From Ceratopteris richardii (lineage: Eukaryota > Streptophyta > Polypodiopsida > Polypodiales > Pteridaceae): DNA of 64,000 nucleotides. The position numbers and the translations under genes were made by a program. This document shows positions 11,600 to 23,933 of this stretch, in pieces (the first letter of the stretch is position 1; every line of letters begins with the position of its first letter). The DNA is taken from positions 194,504,821 to 194,568,820 of the forward strand of contig CM035407.1 in NCBI GenBank assembly GCA_020310875.1, written 5' to 3'. The notes under the pieces are model-generated. The model worked only from the letters and a program-made list of their open reading frames with translations, did no database searches and was not told the DNA's origin.

Positions 11600-13032
11600 T
11601 GTTGGAAGTGAGGTAGGCCCTTGGCTCATGTCACAGGTCCATGGTTCCATAGTTCCAGTATATACAACATTAATTCCAGCATTCTTCAATATTGAAAAAA
11701 CATGAACATACCACAACTTAATCATACAGATGATGAGATAAAGATAGAGAAAGAGTAGATGACATGTGTAAGGTGTTACGTAAGCCATTGCTTACTCATA
11801 GTATCATATATACCAATGTTCAATGTACAATGTGGGAGCAAAACTCTCAACCACTCTATGTGATGAGAAATAGATGGATGAATGAATGTACAAATGTAAC
11901 AAACATATTCAGATGTATGGCAGAAATTTGAATATACATGAGATGTGTGACCTTATAGGTTATAGAAGAGTGAATATGAGTGACTGAAAGAGAAAGGATC
12001 AGTGTGAAATTGATAATCAACAAACCGTCATCTGAACTTAGGCTTTGGAAGAGCCTAAGTCAGATACGTGTGTGAAAAGATCACATACTTTAAAAATAGC
12101 AATGAATGCTAACAAGTTTGCTGCCTGAAATCCTCAAACTCATGTGAACACACCTTCTCAAACACCTCATCCAAATATGCATAAAGCATATATGTACTGT
12201 TTCTCTTGTACCTATGCTGAATAGGACTCCTCCTGATATGAACGCTACTGCCTCCGTAAAATTCAAGTAGTACCTGTGTGCATAAAGAGAATATGTACCT
12301 GAATACTTAACACAAGATGTAAAGCTTATGTTAACCACCATCCAATGTCTTTGAAGTAGCCCGACATCTTCTTGTAGAAGACAATCTTCAACCTGATATC
12401 TTCTTGTAGAAGACAATCTTCAAATACACCATGTAGATGGTCGATCCTCACCATCAAGCTGCTAATGACCAAGTCTTCTTGCCATGAACAACAGATAACC
12501 TCCTCTCCATGAGCTAGAGTGTAAGCACACCCTTCATCTTCTCTAAGAAGAATCATTAAGAAGAACTCCATAGCTGCTCCTTAACATGCTTCAAGTTAGC
12601 ACCATGGCTGCCCCATGTGCTAGACGAAACACCACCTCTATTGAGGTCCAAGCTCCAAGCTTGTGTTGAATACTAGGTGAAGGATGAATACAATGAGCAT
12701 GAGGCTCTTCTTATATAGTATTGTATAGATATTGAAAAGGAGTTTCCAAAAGCTAGCGATAGTAAAAGCTCTCAAATGAATCACTTGATCGCAATAAGCG
12801 TCCGTGAGTTTTGTTCTTTTGCGTTCGCGTGCGCTTTTCATAAATGAAAAGCAAAAGAAGAGCTTCGCGTTGCACCACTGCTGGAGACGGGTTTCGAACC
12901 CACTTCCCCTTGTTGGGAGCGCATTGAGTTAGCCAAGTTGCCCACGCATTTTATTTGTACAAGGACTTATAAAAAAGCCTACACAACTTGTAAACTGTGA
13001 GGAAGATGGACCAATGGACATTGTTTCCAACA
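11600..13032 (-). repeat. LTR1 of the array
   Basis: 1433 bp, TGTTGGAA to TTCCAACA, so it has 8-bp terminal inverted repeats. It is flanked on the left by a primer site and on the right by a polypurine tract, so it serves two neighbouring units. A minus-strand TATA-like CTATATAAG lies near 12710-12720, placing U3 at the right. It contains the empty target site of the LARD-like element (TGTAA, 11767-11771) and a tRNA-like insert at 12747-12942. Confidence 0.85.
12747..12942 (-). repeat. tRNA-derived SINE-like insert in LTR1
   Basis: About 196 bp absent from LTR0. On the minus strand it reads A-box-like TGGCTAACTCAATGCG and then, about 25 bp on, B-box GGTTCGAAACCC. An unrelated body of about 130 bp ends near CGCTAGCTTTT. 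Short flanks resembling AGTTTCC and AGTTGCC may be remains of a target duplication. LTR2 carries a version at 17294-17479. Confidence 0.65.
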
Positions 13033-16000
13033 ATCCCCCCTGCAATGTCATATTGGTACAACCTGCACTGGATTTGCAACCTGTCATAAGCTGCAAACTA
13101 TCACAAGCTTCAAGCTTGTACTCCCGCACTTCAGAACTTGTTCTTCAAAAGTCAAACTGAATTTGACTTTCCTTCAAAAAACCTGAACTTGTTGAATATG
13201 AACCATAATACTTGAGAACATATGCAAACTAGATATCCAATAGTGTACACATCAAGCAATCACTGCTTGACAACAAATGTAGCATGAACTGTCTCCGAAC
13301 TTGCTATCTCCTGTTTTCAAAAACCTGAAAACATACACTAGGATCCATATATTTGCATTTACCTTCCAAAAGGTTTCTCAACATACTTCTGCTGCGTCAT
13401 GTAAATACACTAAAGAAAATCAAGAACAGAATCCTGGAACCTTTGACTGAGAACTCACAACTTAGTGTATTATGAACACTGCTGGTTCATCTCTGATTGT
13501 ACTCAAGTCAAATTAACTCAATCCATGAGTTTTATCAAAAGATCATATCTATAATGTCATCATGTCTTCATCCTTTAAATCCTTCATACCTCTTTCCTTC
13601 AGAACTTGGTATAAACATATATGTGCGCACTTTTTAAACATACCTTTCTGAAACATCAAGCTTCTCTTTAATAGAACTCTAGAACCTTCTCCTGAATAGG
13701 AACACCTAATGGGAACTTTCTCCAAACATTCTTTTTCTTCCTTCTTCTTTCAAAGCTGGAACATAAAGAGAACCTGACAAAGGAAATATAGGAATACCTG
13801 AAATAGGAATACCTGTAGGTATGAATTTGCATTCTTTCACATATGGCTTGAAATAAGTCTTCATGTTTCATCACCCCTGGATGATTTAACACTTGTATCC
13901 AAAATTCTTCAAATATATCAGACTTTATGAAATGTGGAATGTCTTCCTTCTTTCAATAAATCTAATGTTCAGTGATCAATACATGTATCTAAAACAAAAT
14001 CTCTGAACCCTTTTTATTAGCATTGTGCACATGCCAATAGCTTTCCATGTCATTCCTCAGCTTTCCAAATTATAGAATAAGGTTAGTTGAATCTAACATA
14101 ACAAAACCTTGCTGAAAGCTTTATAGGATTCATAACCTTCTGTAACATAACAAGTATCTTCTTCTATCTTTCTGCAAGACAAATTTGATAGAACCAGAAT
14201 CTTTGACTTACTTCTTCCAATGTTAAGAATCTTCACAAACAAAGGATAGACAACTGACTCATAAAAACTTAAGATCATACAAGATCTATTCAAGATCAAT
14301 GATCTCTCCTATGTAGAATCTGCTCTTATCAACCCTTCATGTTTGAATGTTTGATTTGCTACCTGAATGTCTCCAAGTGTCCATATTTTACATAAAGTTG
14401 TAAAACTTCTCTTCAAACAAACCCTTTCCAAGAATCTGTAACTCCTACTTGAAACATAAGTGGACAAACTTCTCATCTTGAGAACTCCAAAAGCTGCAAG
14501 ATGATACTTCATAACTTTCATATTTTACCCGGGTGAAATGTGACAGTACCTGCTTGATTTTCTTTTGGCTAACTCCACTTCTCAATCAAGTGATAGGATC
14601 TACTGGAACACATTTTTGAATGCAAGCATGTATCCAAAAATCAAGACAATCATTGAAAGTAGATTCTCCATTGTTTTGTACATCAACAAGATTCTGAATT
14701 TTCTGAAGTTTCTGAAAATACTGAATATGAGGTAACCTTTTCCAAACATAAAACCTCAACCAAAGTCTTCAACATCTGCTACAAAAAACTCTTTTACCTT
14801 AAGAGTTAGATAAAGAAGAAATATACTTCTCTGCAACATGTCATATATCAAGTAGCTCTGTATTGACACTCCAAGAATTCTTTGAGGGAATATATAAGCT
14901 GCCTGCTCAAAAGCTTCAACTTATATATAACTCATACATTTGAGTCAAAACATAAGTTGTCTTTAAAATCTGCTGCTTTTCTTTCTCTCAATGCAATTCC
15001 TTGTCAAATCTACTAAATCATGAGCAAGTGTAATGCAAAACAAGAAACTGCTTCTTCTTTAAACAAGATGTTCTCGTAGACTTGTCTTTGGGTGTAGAGG
15101 ATAAAATAGGAAAAGTATATGGAAAGTATATGAGAAAAGGAAGCCTTACTTTTCTTTTGGAAATGATGGACTTTCTTCTTCTGCATCTTTCTTCCACCTG
15201 ATGATGTTAACATCTTCAAAACTTCTCTTCCATACCTTTTGTTCTCTTCATCTTGAAGTAGCAAACACTCTTGACCTCTTCAAATGAACTTTCCTCTTCC
15301 TCTAGTCCTAAGAGTAAGAGACAAAAATAACATGGTATACAAATGGAAGTGAATGTAGAATCATGTTTTATCATCTCCTCATATCTCTGAATCAAAATGT
15401 TGTTTCAAATGTCTGAAACGACTAAATTCACCAATCTTTTGTCTGAATGATGAATTACCCTTCTAGAGTTACCTCTCTAGATCACATTTGTACCTTGATA
15501 TCCAACCAACTTACAATAGAAAATTGGTTGAAAAACTCATCTCATCTCCAAATTTGTCTTCTTAGATGAACTTTCTTGCCACGAAAGAGATCTCTAAAAA
15601 CTTTCTAGAAACACCTCTAGATACCTGTTTTGATGTAGCCTTTAACTTTCAAATGATGAAAGTGTATAAACGCATTCCTTGAATTCTTCATATCTCTTCA
15701 CAACTGCTCGTCTAAGACACGACCTGCAAATGATAATCTGATAGTAGAAAGTGATACCTGTGATTTGATGTTGATCTGATTCCTTCATCTTCTCTAAACC
15801 ATTGTTCTTCCTTGAATTTGAAGTAGTCTTCTCTTCATCAAGTCTGGATCTTCAAACAATACTTTTGTAAAGTATTTGCATACTCTTCCAAAAATATTCG
15901 ACTGCTAACAGATCATCAACTTCATACTCCACACTGATGAACAGAGATGTGACTGAATTCTCTAAATCTCAACTCTCTACTCATCTAGATTAAGTGTGTA

Positions 16001-16148
16001 TGTCAAATGTCAAATGTTAGAAGATGCCTTTAAATTATATGTTGTAAATCTGGAAGTCTGGAAAACCTGTGAATATGAATGAGCCTTAATGCATTGATGT
16101 TAAAGACCTAAAGTTCTAAAACCAAAACCTTAGTGCTCTGATTCCAAA
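13033..16148 (-). mobile_element. Internal region B of the array element
   Basis: Close copy of internal region A (8480-11599), with scattered substitutions and small indels. The primer site near 16135-16147 has one change (GATTCCA instead of GATACCA). No coding sequence is recognised. Confidence 0.75.
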
Positions 16149-17568
16149 TGTTGGAAGTGAGGTAGGCCATTGGCTCATGTCACAGGTCCATGGTTCCATA
16201 GTTCCACTATATACAACATTAATTCCAACATTCTTCAATATTGACAAAACATGAACATACCACAACTTAATCATAGAGATGGTGAGATAAAGATAGAGAA
16301 AGAATAGACGACATGTGTAAGGTGTTACGTAAGCCATTGCTTACTCATAGTATCATATATAGCAATGTTCAATGTACAATGTGGGAGCAAAACTCTCAAC
16401 CACTCTATGTGATGAGAAATAGATGGATGAATGAATGTACAAATGTAACAAACATATTCAGATGTATGGGTAGAAATCTGAATATACATGAGATGTGTGA
16501 CCTTATAGGTTATAGAAGAGTGAATATGAGTGACTGAAAGAGGAAGGATCAGTGTGAAACTGATAATCAACAAACCCTCATCTGAACTTAGGCTATGGAA
16601 GACCCTAAGTCAGATACGTGTGTGAAAAGATCACATACTTAAAAAATAGCAATGAATGCTAACAAGTTTGCTGCCGGAAATCCTCAAACTCATGTGAACA
16701 CACCTTCTCAAACACCTCATCCAAATATGCATAAAGCATATATGTACTGTTTCTCTTGTACCTATGCTGAATAGGACTCCTCCTGATATGAACGCTACTG
16801 CCTCCATAAAATTCTAGTACCTGTGTGCATAAAGAGAATATGTACCTGAATACTTAACATAAGATGTAAATCTTATGTTAACCACCATCCAATGTCTTTG
16901 AAGTAGCCCGACATCTTCTTGTAGAAGACAATCTTCAACCTGATATCTTCTTATAGAAGACAATCTTCAAATACACCATGTAGATGGCCGATCCTCACCA
17001 TCAAGCTGCTAATGACCAAGTCTTCTTGCCATGAACAAGAGATAAACTCCTCTCCATGAGCTAGAGTGTGAGCACACCCTTGATCTTCTCTAAGAAGAAT
17101 CATTAAGAAGAAATCCATAGCTGCTCCTCAGCATGCTTCAAGTTAGCACCATGGCTGCCCCATGTGCTAGATGAAACACCACCTCTATTGAGGTCCAAGC
17201 TCCAAGCTTGTGTTGAATACTAGGTGAAGGATGAATACAATGAGCATAAGGCTCTTCTTATATAGTATTGTATAGTTCTTGAAAAGCAATTCCCAAAAGC
17301 TAGCGATAGTAAAAGCTCTCGAATAAATCACTTGATCGCAATAGGCGTCCGTGAGTTTTGTTCTTTCGCGTTTGCGTGAGCTTTTAATAAATTAAAAGCA
17401 CTAAAAGAGCTTCGCGTTGCGCCACTGTTGGAGACGGGTTTCGAACCCACGTCCCATGGTTGGGAGGGGCAAAGTTGTCCACGCATTTTATTTTTACAAG
17501 GACTTGTAAAAAAGTCTACACAACTTGGAAACTGTGAGGAAGATGGACCAATGGACATTGTTTCCAAG
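16149..17568 (-). repeat. LTR2 of the array, right end damaged
   Basis: Begins TGTTGGAAG at 16149. At the right it reads ...CATTGTTTCCAA, then diverges at about 17568, so the last bases of the terminal CCAACA are missing. No polypurine tract follows, so this is the outer 5' LTR of the array. It holds a SINE-like insert at 17294-17479 and the empty TGTAA target at 16316-16320. Confidence 0.75.
17294..17479 (-). repeat. tRNA-derived SINE-like insert in LTR2
   Basis: Same position and body as the insert in LTR1, with the minus-strand B-box GGTTCGAAACCC intact. The A-box side is shortened: the stretch that reads TTGGCTAACTCAATGCGCTC in LTR1 is partly deleted here. Confidence 0.6.
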
Positions 17569-20500
17569 AGAGTGATGTTGTGTTGTGTGAGAGAGGAAGT
17601 CTTCTGTCAGCATAGTTAAAAGCATATAATTTTATTGAAGTAAAATGCATGAGTAAATGCATGTATGCATAGAGGATATGATTGCTAGAGAATTGAAATG
17701 CATGATGCATTTTCTGTTTATAGAAGATCACTTTTATGTATCACCACGATGAGTTAGGGTGACCATGAGGCATGTTATAGAGGTATCATGCATAGACCAA
17801 TTGTGCCTTTAGAGAGTAAAGGACAAGGAATATACATCAAGAACAAATAAGATGTGTTTTTGACTAGTAACGCATGAGCACATAAATTGTTTTTCATGCG
17901 AGTCTGTACTTGATATAGACGTTTATTTCAAGTCCGCAGAAGAGTGCTATGATTATTATCATCAATACAAGTATTAAGTGCTTGTATATGATTGGTTGTG
18001 ATGAGATTAATGAATGTGAAAGAAGCACAATGAATAGAATGACATCCATAGATATTCACTTTCACTAAAAGGTGGATACTATGTAAAGAGTTGATTTTTC
18101 AACGAGACGATTTGGATGGTTAATTGATTTGCATTGATCTAGATGATCATTATATGCATGGATACATATCCATGTCATAATCCATCCAAGATAATGAATG
18201 AGTTTTTCAATCATAAGGATTAACATCTCTCGTCATTTTTAGATTTAAAAAAATGATCGAGCAAATAGTTAGTGAGGTAGAAGCTCATAGAGATTTGGAT
18301 ACTACTCTTTGATGGAATGCCCAAATTTATTGAAATTTGGAGGGCAAGTAGCTCCTAGGCGTTTCTTTAAGCTGACCAAGTGTCAAGTAATTTGAAGACT
18401 TTTAGAAAGGTCCAATGACCTCTGCACTAAAAGTGCTGCTAGTAGAGGTAGAGGCATGAAACAAGTGATATAGGCCTGTTACAAAGGGCATTTCTCTTAA
18501 TTGGTACATCAAAATGGAATGATTTTTCTTAGAAATGAAATCTTGATAGATAAATTTATGCATACCAAGTTTCATTATTTTTAGATATCATTTGATGGGT
18601 CAAATAATCTCTGCACATGAAAGTGCAGCCTCTCGAATTTATGAAATGAACACATATCATGTCACCTAGAGGTGATTATTTCTCTTAGCTCCTTTACTCA
18701 ACTTGAATGCTTTTTGTTTCTAACATTATCTACACACCTGCAGAGGGTGTATATAAAATTTCAAGCTGAAAGGTTTCTCCATTTGGGAGATATAAAGAAA
18801 AGAGTAAACGTTAGCCTCTGCAAATTTTTAAACTTTTGCAGGTATAGAGGCTTAGTATTTTGGTCATTGTGGAAGATAGAAATTTCCAAATACTATGAAA
18901 ATTATATAAATAAAAGTAAATATTACTACCTATATGCTGTTAAAATTTTGAAGATATTGGACATCATTTGATAAGTGGAAGGATCTATTCTTCTCAGACC
19001 AATCTCTGGTGAGGATTTTCCAAAGAGTAATACATGTGTCTGATGAGCACATGCTATTTTCCTATTGGAACCTCCAATTTCAAAAATTTTTGTTGGAGAA
19101 GCTACTTCAGTATAGACCCTATCCTATAACCAAAATTCAAGGATTTTGAAATTTATCTTCATAGTTAGTAGATATTATAAAAGTGCAGCAGTAGTGTTTC
19201 TAGGCTCACCTAAGCGCAGGTGTAGCAGAGATAGAATTATACTTTTGAATGAGTATTTGATTTCATTTTGAATTGAGATTTTGTGAGACCAAACTAGATA
19301 AGTTGACATAGATTGGGCACAAAGAAAATGAAATTTGGAATTTTTTTGATCAGTTTAAGGACTTCAAGAAGATGACCTTGTACATTCTCAAAGTTGGTCG
19401 TCAAGTGTTTGACCCTTCTAGTAAAATAGCCATAAAACTCTGAGCAAATATCCAAAGCAAGTGATTTTTGTGCCTAATAAAAGCTTGAGAAAATCTAAAA
19501 AAGGCTGGAAAATTTCATAGATTTTGGATGAGTAAAAATTAGTTAAAATTAAGATTTAATCTGCTACTGTTGGAAATTGTTATGCAGGAGGCATTGTTGA
19601 AAGGAAAAGACTTTCCACAGGTTTTTTATGATATTTTTTTGAGATGGTGTGATCACCATGGGCTAGCTATGCCCTAGATATTTGTTTATTGAGCATTGGT
19701 TTTTGGTGACCATTTTCAGCAGGACAGAGGAGACTCTGTCGAAATTTTCAAGAATATATATAGTGGCATGAGAGCATGGAACAAGAGAACTTTGCTAGTT
19801 GTTCTCATTTCAAATAATTGGATTCATAGAAGTTGTATAAATTCCAATTTATTGTGAGTCAATATTTGATTCAAGATGCATGAGTTGATATTTGATGCAA
19901 GCCGCATCCTTCACAACTCTATTTGAGTTGATTTATGAAATAGTTTCTCATGTCTCGAGATAGTTATGAGTGATAGAGTCATAGGAAGGACTCTGTTCTT
20001 TCCATCGAGGGAAGGAAACACTTCAGGAACACTTCATGATTTCATTCATTATTATTCATGGTTGTGAGTACTCACTGATCTATTCTTGTATTTTTTTTGA
20101 GAGAAGTGTTCGACTTTAATCTCATACATGCATCTATGTCAACTTATCTAGTTTGGGATTATATTTTGATATGATTTGGAGTTCATTTATATGATTTTCT
20201 AGTATCATCTTATTATTAGACAATAGAGGGGCAGTTGAGACAGTCACTCTGTATGTGATCGCAAATAAGGCAAGTCTACAGACAAGTAGCCTAGAAGGGG
20301 AAATGAAAGGTTTGCACATAAGAACTATGAATAAGCAATTGCATTGAGAAGAAATTGATAGAATACGTACTAGTTTATTTGATATGCCTGAGAATAGGCT
20401 ATGGTTCATACATAGTGTGTATGAGGTGAGCTAGATGCTTAGCCTAGTGGGCTATGAGTGTGCACACATCTACTTACCATTGTTCCGGGTATTTCATGGA

Positions 20501-20740
20501 CTCACATCATGTTCCTCAGTATATCTGGGAGTGCCAAATTATTACAGTATTTTACTTGAGACATCTTATTCCTAGTTAGGAATGATTTGATCATAGTGAT
20601 GATCAGATGGTGCTCATGGATAAAGCAAGTTTCATCCACTTGGAACTTCTTACATGTTATTATTGAGAAGGCGGTGGTAGTTCCACTAGTTGTTATACTT
20701 TCTTAGCACGTCTTCACTTAGCATGATGGACTTGGTTCCA
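17569..20740. other. Non-coding stretch, no recognised feature
   Basis: AT-rich sequence with stops in every frame. The longest frame (99 codons, 18672-18971 plus) shows no recognisable domain. Because a Ty3/gypsy-like 3' end follows at 21668-21701, part of this stretch may be the interior of a decayed or non-coding gypsy-like element, but I cannot find its 5' LTR. Confidence 0.5.
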
Positions 20741-20998
20741 GAGAGTGGATTAGGATTTATTTTGTATGAGAGATATTTTGATCCATAGTTTGGATGTGAT
20801 TGACTGAGATCTTAGTCCATGTTTGGGATGTGACTGATTGAGATCTTAGTCCATAGTTTGGATGTGAGAGATTGATATTTTGGTCCATAGTTTGGATCAT
20901 TGACATATTGATATTTTGGTCCACAGTTGATAGATTGACATATTGATATCTTGGTCCATAGTCTGGATCGTTGATAAATTATCATCTTGAATTCACAA
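20740..20998. repeat. Degenerate tandem repeat of about 40 bp
   Basis: Five to six imperfect copies of a unit built on TTGGTCCATAGTTTGGATG(T/A) with intervening TTGA.ATATTGATA sequence. Unit length drifts between about 37 and 45 bp. Confidence 0.65.
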
Positions 20999-21239
20999 TT
21001 TGGATCATGATGAGATTTTCTTTAGTTTTATTTCATTACGGTGAATAAATCAAGCAGATTTACTTGAGCTTAGAGATTAAGCATTATTTGGAAAAGATTT
21101 CCATTTATCTTTAGTAGTTTGGATCATGATGAGATTTTGTTGACTTTTATTTCATTGTAGTGAGTAAATCAAGCAGATTTACTTGAGCTTAGAGATTAAG
21201 CATTATTTGGAAAATATTTCCATTTATCTTTAGTAGTTT
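20999..21239. repeat. 119-bp direct tandem duplication
   Basis: Units 20999-21117 and 21118-21239 both begin TTTGGATCATGATGAG and share GTAAATC/ATAAATC, the AAGCAGATTTACTTGAGC segment and the end CTTTAGTAGTTT, with few mismatches. Confidence 0.85.
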
Positions 21240-21667
21240 TCAATAGAGATTTGGGACATAGTCACATTGTTTTGGATTAGCATAATAGTTTTCATTACTC
21301 TAGTGGAGTAAGTGATTTCGCACAATTATACCATATGACAAGCTATCAATGGATATTCCAGGGAGACAAGGGCAAGTTGCCAAGGTTTCTACAGGTGACA
21401 AGCCGTCACAAGTTAGTGGTCAAGGTCTAGGCATAGGGAGTCTGAGGATATTCGAGTACTTATACTGCACACATATGGACTCATTGGGCCTCAAAGGGAT
21501 TCCTACAGTATACCCAAGGCAAGGACTACTATTTATGGATGGAAATGCTAGATAGGAAGCACAGAGATGAGTCGTCCTCTTTTTGATTATCTAGTATTTC
21601 ACACATCTAGTACACTTTATTTGGAATCAAAAATTCTCATTCCCAAGTTTATAGCTCCTTCTATATC

Positions 21668-22020
21668 ATTGAGGACAATGATCTTTAGAAGGGGGAGAGA
21701 GTGTTATATTCCAGAGATGTACATGCTTGGAGGAACAAGAAGTTCCTTGCTCGGGGGATAGCCAAGGACAAAAGCCAGAGAGTTCATATGAGGTGCCTAC
21801 TCATGATGGCCAGATGAGTAGAGGGACCTTAGAGAGAACTCTAGATGGTGACTAGGCAAGGGCTATAAATAGGCTGGGAGGTGAGTCCCAGGCATGTCAT
21901 TCTCCACTTCTCACAATGTGTGCATGTATATATAAATATATGTGTATTAGAAGTGCATGCATGTCAAATAACGTAAAATAAGTGTTTTGATTCATATAAA
22001 TGTGCATCACCATGCATGTT
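21668..22020 (+). mobile_element. 3' end of a Ty3/gypsy-like element with LTR start
   Basis: TTGAGGACAATG (about 21669-21680) followed by the purine run AGAAGGGGGAGAGAG (about 21687-21701) and then TGTTATATTCC (21702) is the arrangement at the 3' end of plant gypsy elements. The presumed LTR contains a TATA box TATAAATAGG at about 21863-21872. Its right end is not determined because no second LTR copy is in the window. No pol frame precedes it, so it is non-coding or decayed. Confidence 0.55.
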
Positions 22021-22129
22021 GTAATAAAGTGATAGGTAGGAGTTGACCGAACCACACCCCTCATAGGTAGGAGATGGTTGAAGTAAACCCTTAGAGGGAG
22101 GATAAGGAAGTAATACTCATCCATGGCTT

Positions 22130-22215
22130 TTGGAAAAAGTGGCTAGCTCATCACAATCCTAGCGAGGAGGTTGGATCCTAGTGAGGAGGTTGGAAGTTCA
22201 ATTTCCCTAGGGATA
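22130..22215 (+). repeat. tRNA-like (SINE-like) remnant
   Basis: A-box-like GTGGCTAGCTCATC is followed by a short internal duplication (CCTAGCGAGGAGGTTGGAT / CCTAGTGAGGAGGTTGGAA) and a B-box-like AAGTTCAATTTCC. The boxes are degenerate and no tail or target duplication was delimited. Confidence 0.35.
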
Positions 22216-22219
22216 TAGC

Positions 22220-22950
22220 ATTGGTATTGTATGTGAATATGTGTATATGTATTTGTGTGAATATATGCCATGTACATGCACTATAGAGGCATGAAGTCTA
22301 GTCTTCTTCTTTTAAGGCATGTGGCAAGCCACTAGGAAGATACCAAAAAATGGTAGAGGCTTATCGTACATGCGAGATCTTGAGGCATATAGGATGGGGG
22401 ACAAGAGATTCAAGGAATTGAGAGCATCTTTGTGTGCCTGTTTATGAGGTTGACAACTTTTAAGATCTTAAATTAATGTTCCAAGTTCATGGTTGCTCAC
22501 ACATATCTTATTCCCATCTAGCTTTTATGCTTATAATTTTGTGCAAGCTACTATTTTTGTTGTAGCCTTTTAATTTCAAGTTCTTTATAATAATTATCTC
22601 TCAAACTGATGAGCTCTTGATCATCATGTAGTGAAAATTATGGATTGATCTTTGATATTGTTGTTGTATAGTGCTTTTGAATCCTATTGAAAGATGATTG
22701 GAAAACCAATAACGTGTGACATAGTATCATGGAATTGGAGTCCTTTATCAAAAGTATCTAAATGGAAATGTTCACATCCGTTTGTAGTAGATAATTTACA
22801 TAAGTAAGTCATGAAATTTTGAGAAGAATTTGTCTTTACTGCATAAGAATGAGTGTTTTTGATGACATCTTTATTTGAGCATCTGAAATGTCTCATGACT
22901 TCACATGTATTCTCCTATATCTTTGTGCACAATCACATAAAAGTCTATAT
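22220..22950. other. Non-coding stretch, no recognised feature
   Basis: No frame of note and no repeat that I could align to anything else in the window. Confidence 0.5.
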
Positions 22951-22959
22951 GCACTTTTG

Positions 22960-23200
22960 CATATGTGTGTATGTGTGGCTCTTACTCTCTGTGTGTGTAT
23001 TTTGACAATTGTGTGTGTTTATGTACTTGTGTGTTCTTGCATTTTTTTGCTTTGTATATGCCTTTGTGTCTATATATGTGCATGCATGCTTTTTCATGTG
23101 TCTTTTCAGGTCTATGATTAAGTGTGTGTGTGTGTGTATGTATGTTGTGCATGCACTTACTTTAGTGTACATGTGAATGTACATGTAGATATAATTATAG
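22960..23200. repeat. TG-rich low-complexity region
   Basis: Interrupted GTGTGTAT runs, densest at about 22960-23040 and 23120-23150. The overlapping frames are composition artefacts. Confidence 0.7.
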
Positions 23201-23239
23201 AAAACATTTGGTGACAACGAATAGGAAAGCAACCATGCT

Positions 23240-23640
23240 CTAGCCATAGAAGAGGTGTTTGCTAGAGTAGAGCAACAAAGAGAGTGAAGGTCAGAAGAGG
23301 AGAGTGGAAAGAAGTGAAAATTGACTGAAGTAGGAGAAGAGGGAAAAAAGGAATGAAGAAGAACGAAGGGGAAAAGAAAGAAGAAGAGTGCAAACTAGAG
23401 TAGAGAGAAAGAGGAAGAGAGGAGTGTGTAGAGAAAGAAAGGGAGAGAAAATGATAAGAGTGAAGGGAAAAAGAAATCGGGATGTTGTGAGAGAAGTGGA
23501 GAGAAAGATAGAAGAAAGAGAAATGGGCTGAGGAGAGTAGACAAAAAGAGAGGAGGGAAAAACGAAGGGAAGCGACAAAGGAGAAATAGAAGAGGGGAAA
23601 AAGCTAAGGAAGTTAAAGTCAAGGAGAAATGCCTAGCTAA
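23240..23640. repeat. Purine-rich tract
   Basis: About 400 bp in which the plus strand is mostly A and G (GAAGAGG, GGGAAAAAAGG, AGAGAGAAAG motifs). The proline/phenylalanine/leucine-rich minus frames here come from base composition. Confidence 0.7.
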
Positions 23641-23694
23641 AGAGGGTGTGAGAGCTAAAAGTAAGGCCCTTGTGGTAGCAATTCCATAGATGAA

Positions 23695-23933
23695 TGAGCT
23701 AATCAAGGGAATTAAAGATTTACAGCTTTCATTTGTGAAATGTTGTAGGCCTAGCCTCACTGGTTCACTAATATCACTAGCTTCGAATGTAGAATAATAT
23801 TTGAAACTTTTCTTAGTAGTAGACACTACAACTACATAGAAAAATGTAAATCACTCAATTTTCTTACTCCTATGTATAAACAACCTCTACAAGATAAACT
23901 ATCTATCCTTATTTCTCATTGCCTGTGTGTAGA
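23695..23933 (-). repeat. Copia-3 3' LTR, left part
   Basis: Aligns to about 42490-42735 of the right LTR (GTAGGCC, GAATGTAGAATAATAT/GATGTGGAATGAATAT, CTATCTATCCTT/CTTTCTATCCTT). Broken at 23933 by Copia-1 and continued at 30381. The left end is fixed only to within about 20 bp. Confidence 0.65.

Larger units (their letters stand above)
1..17568 (-). mobile_element. Tandem array of a non-coding LTR retrotransposon (three LTRs, two full internal regions)
   Basis: A unit of about 4.4-4.55 kb recurs head to tail: sequence at 1-800 recurs at 10971-11770 and 15524-16320, and sequence from 7411 recurs from 11767 and 16317. The unit is an LTR retrotransposon read on the minus strand. Each LTR begins TGTTGGAAG on the plus strand. 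LTR1 ends CCAACA, LTR0 has one change there, and LTR2 lacks the last bases. To the right of LTR0 and LTR1 lies a C-run that is a polypurine tract on the minus strand. To the left of each LTR lies the reverse complement of a TGGTATCAGAGC-type primer site. Neighbouring units share LTRs, as expected from unequal recombination between LTRs. No frame longer than about 140 codons exists inside a unit and none resembles gag or pol, so the element is non-autonomous. Transcription would run right to left. The array continues past the left window edge. Confidence 0.85.

Noticed and set aside
1-17568. Simple satellite DNA with a 4.5-kb period
   Set aside because: Each period contains a primer site, a polypurine tract and TG...CA-type LTR ends, so it is an LTR retrotransposon array.
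17428-17619. 63-codon plus frame near the right end of LTR2
   Set aside because: It is built from the SINE-like insert and the LTR end, with no independent support.
23291-23826. 143- and 95-codon Pro/Phe/Leu/Ser-rich minus-strand frames
   Set aside because: They result from the purine-rich tract on the plus strand and have no domain, start context or homologue.
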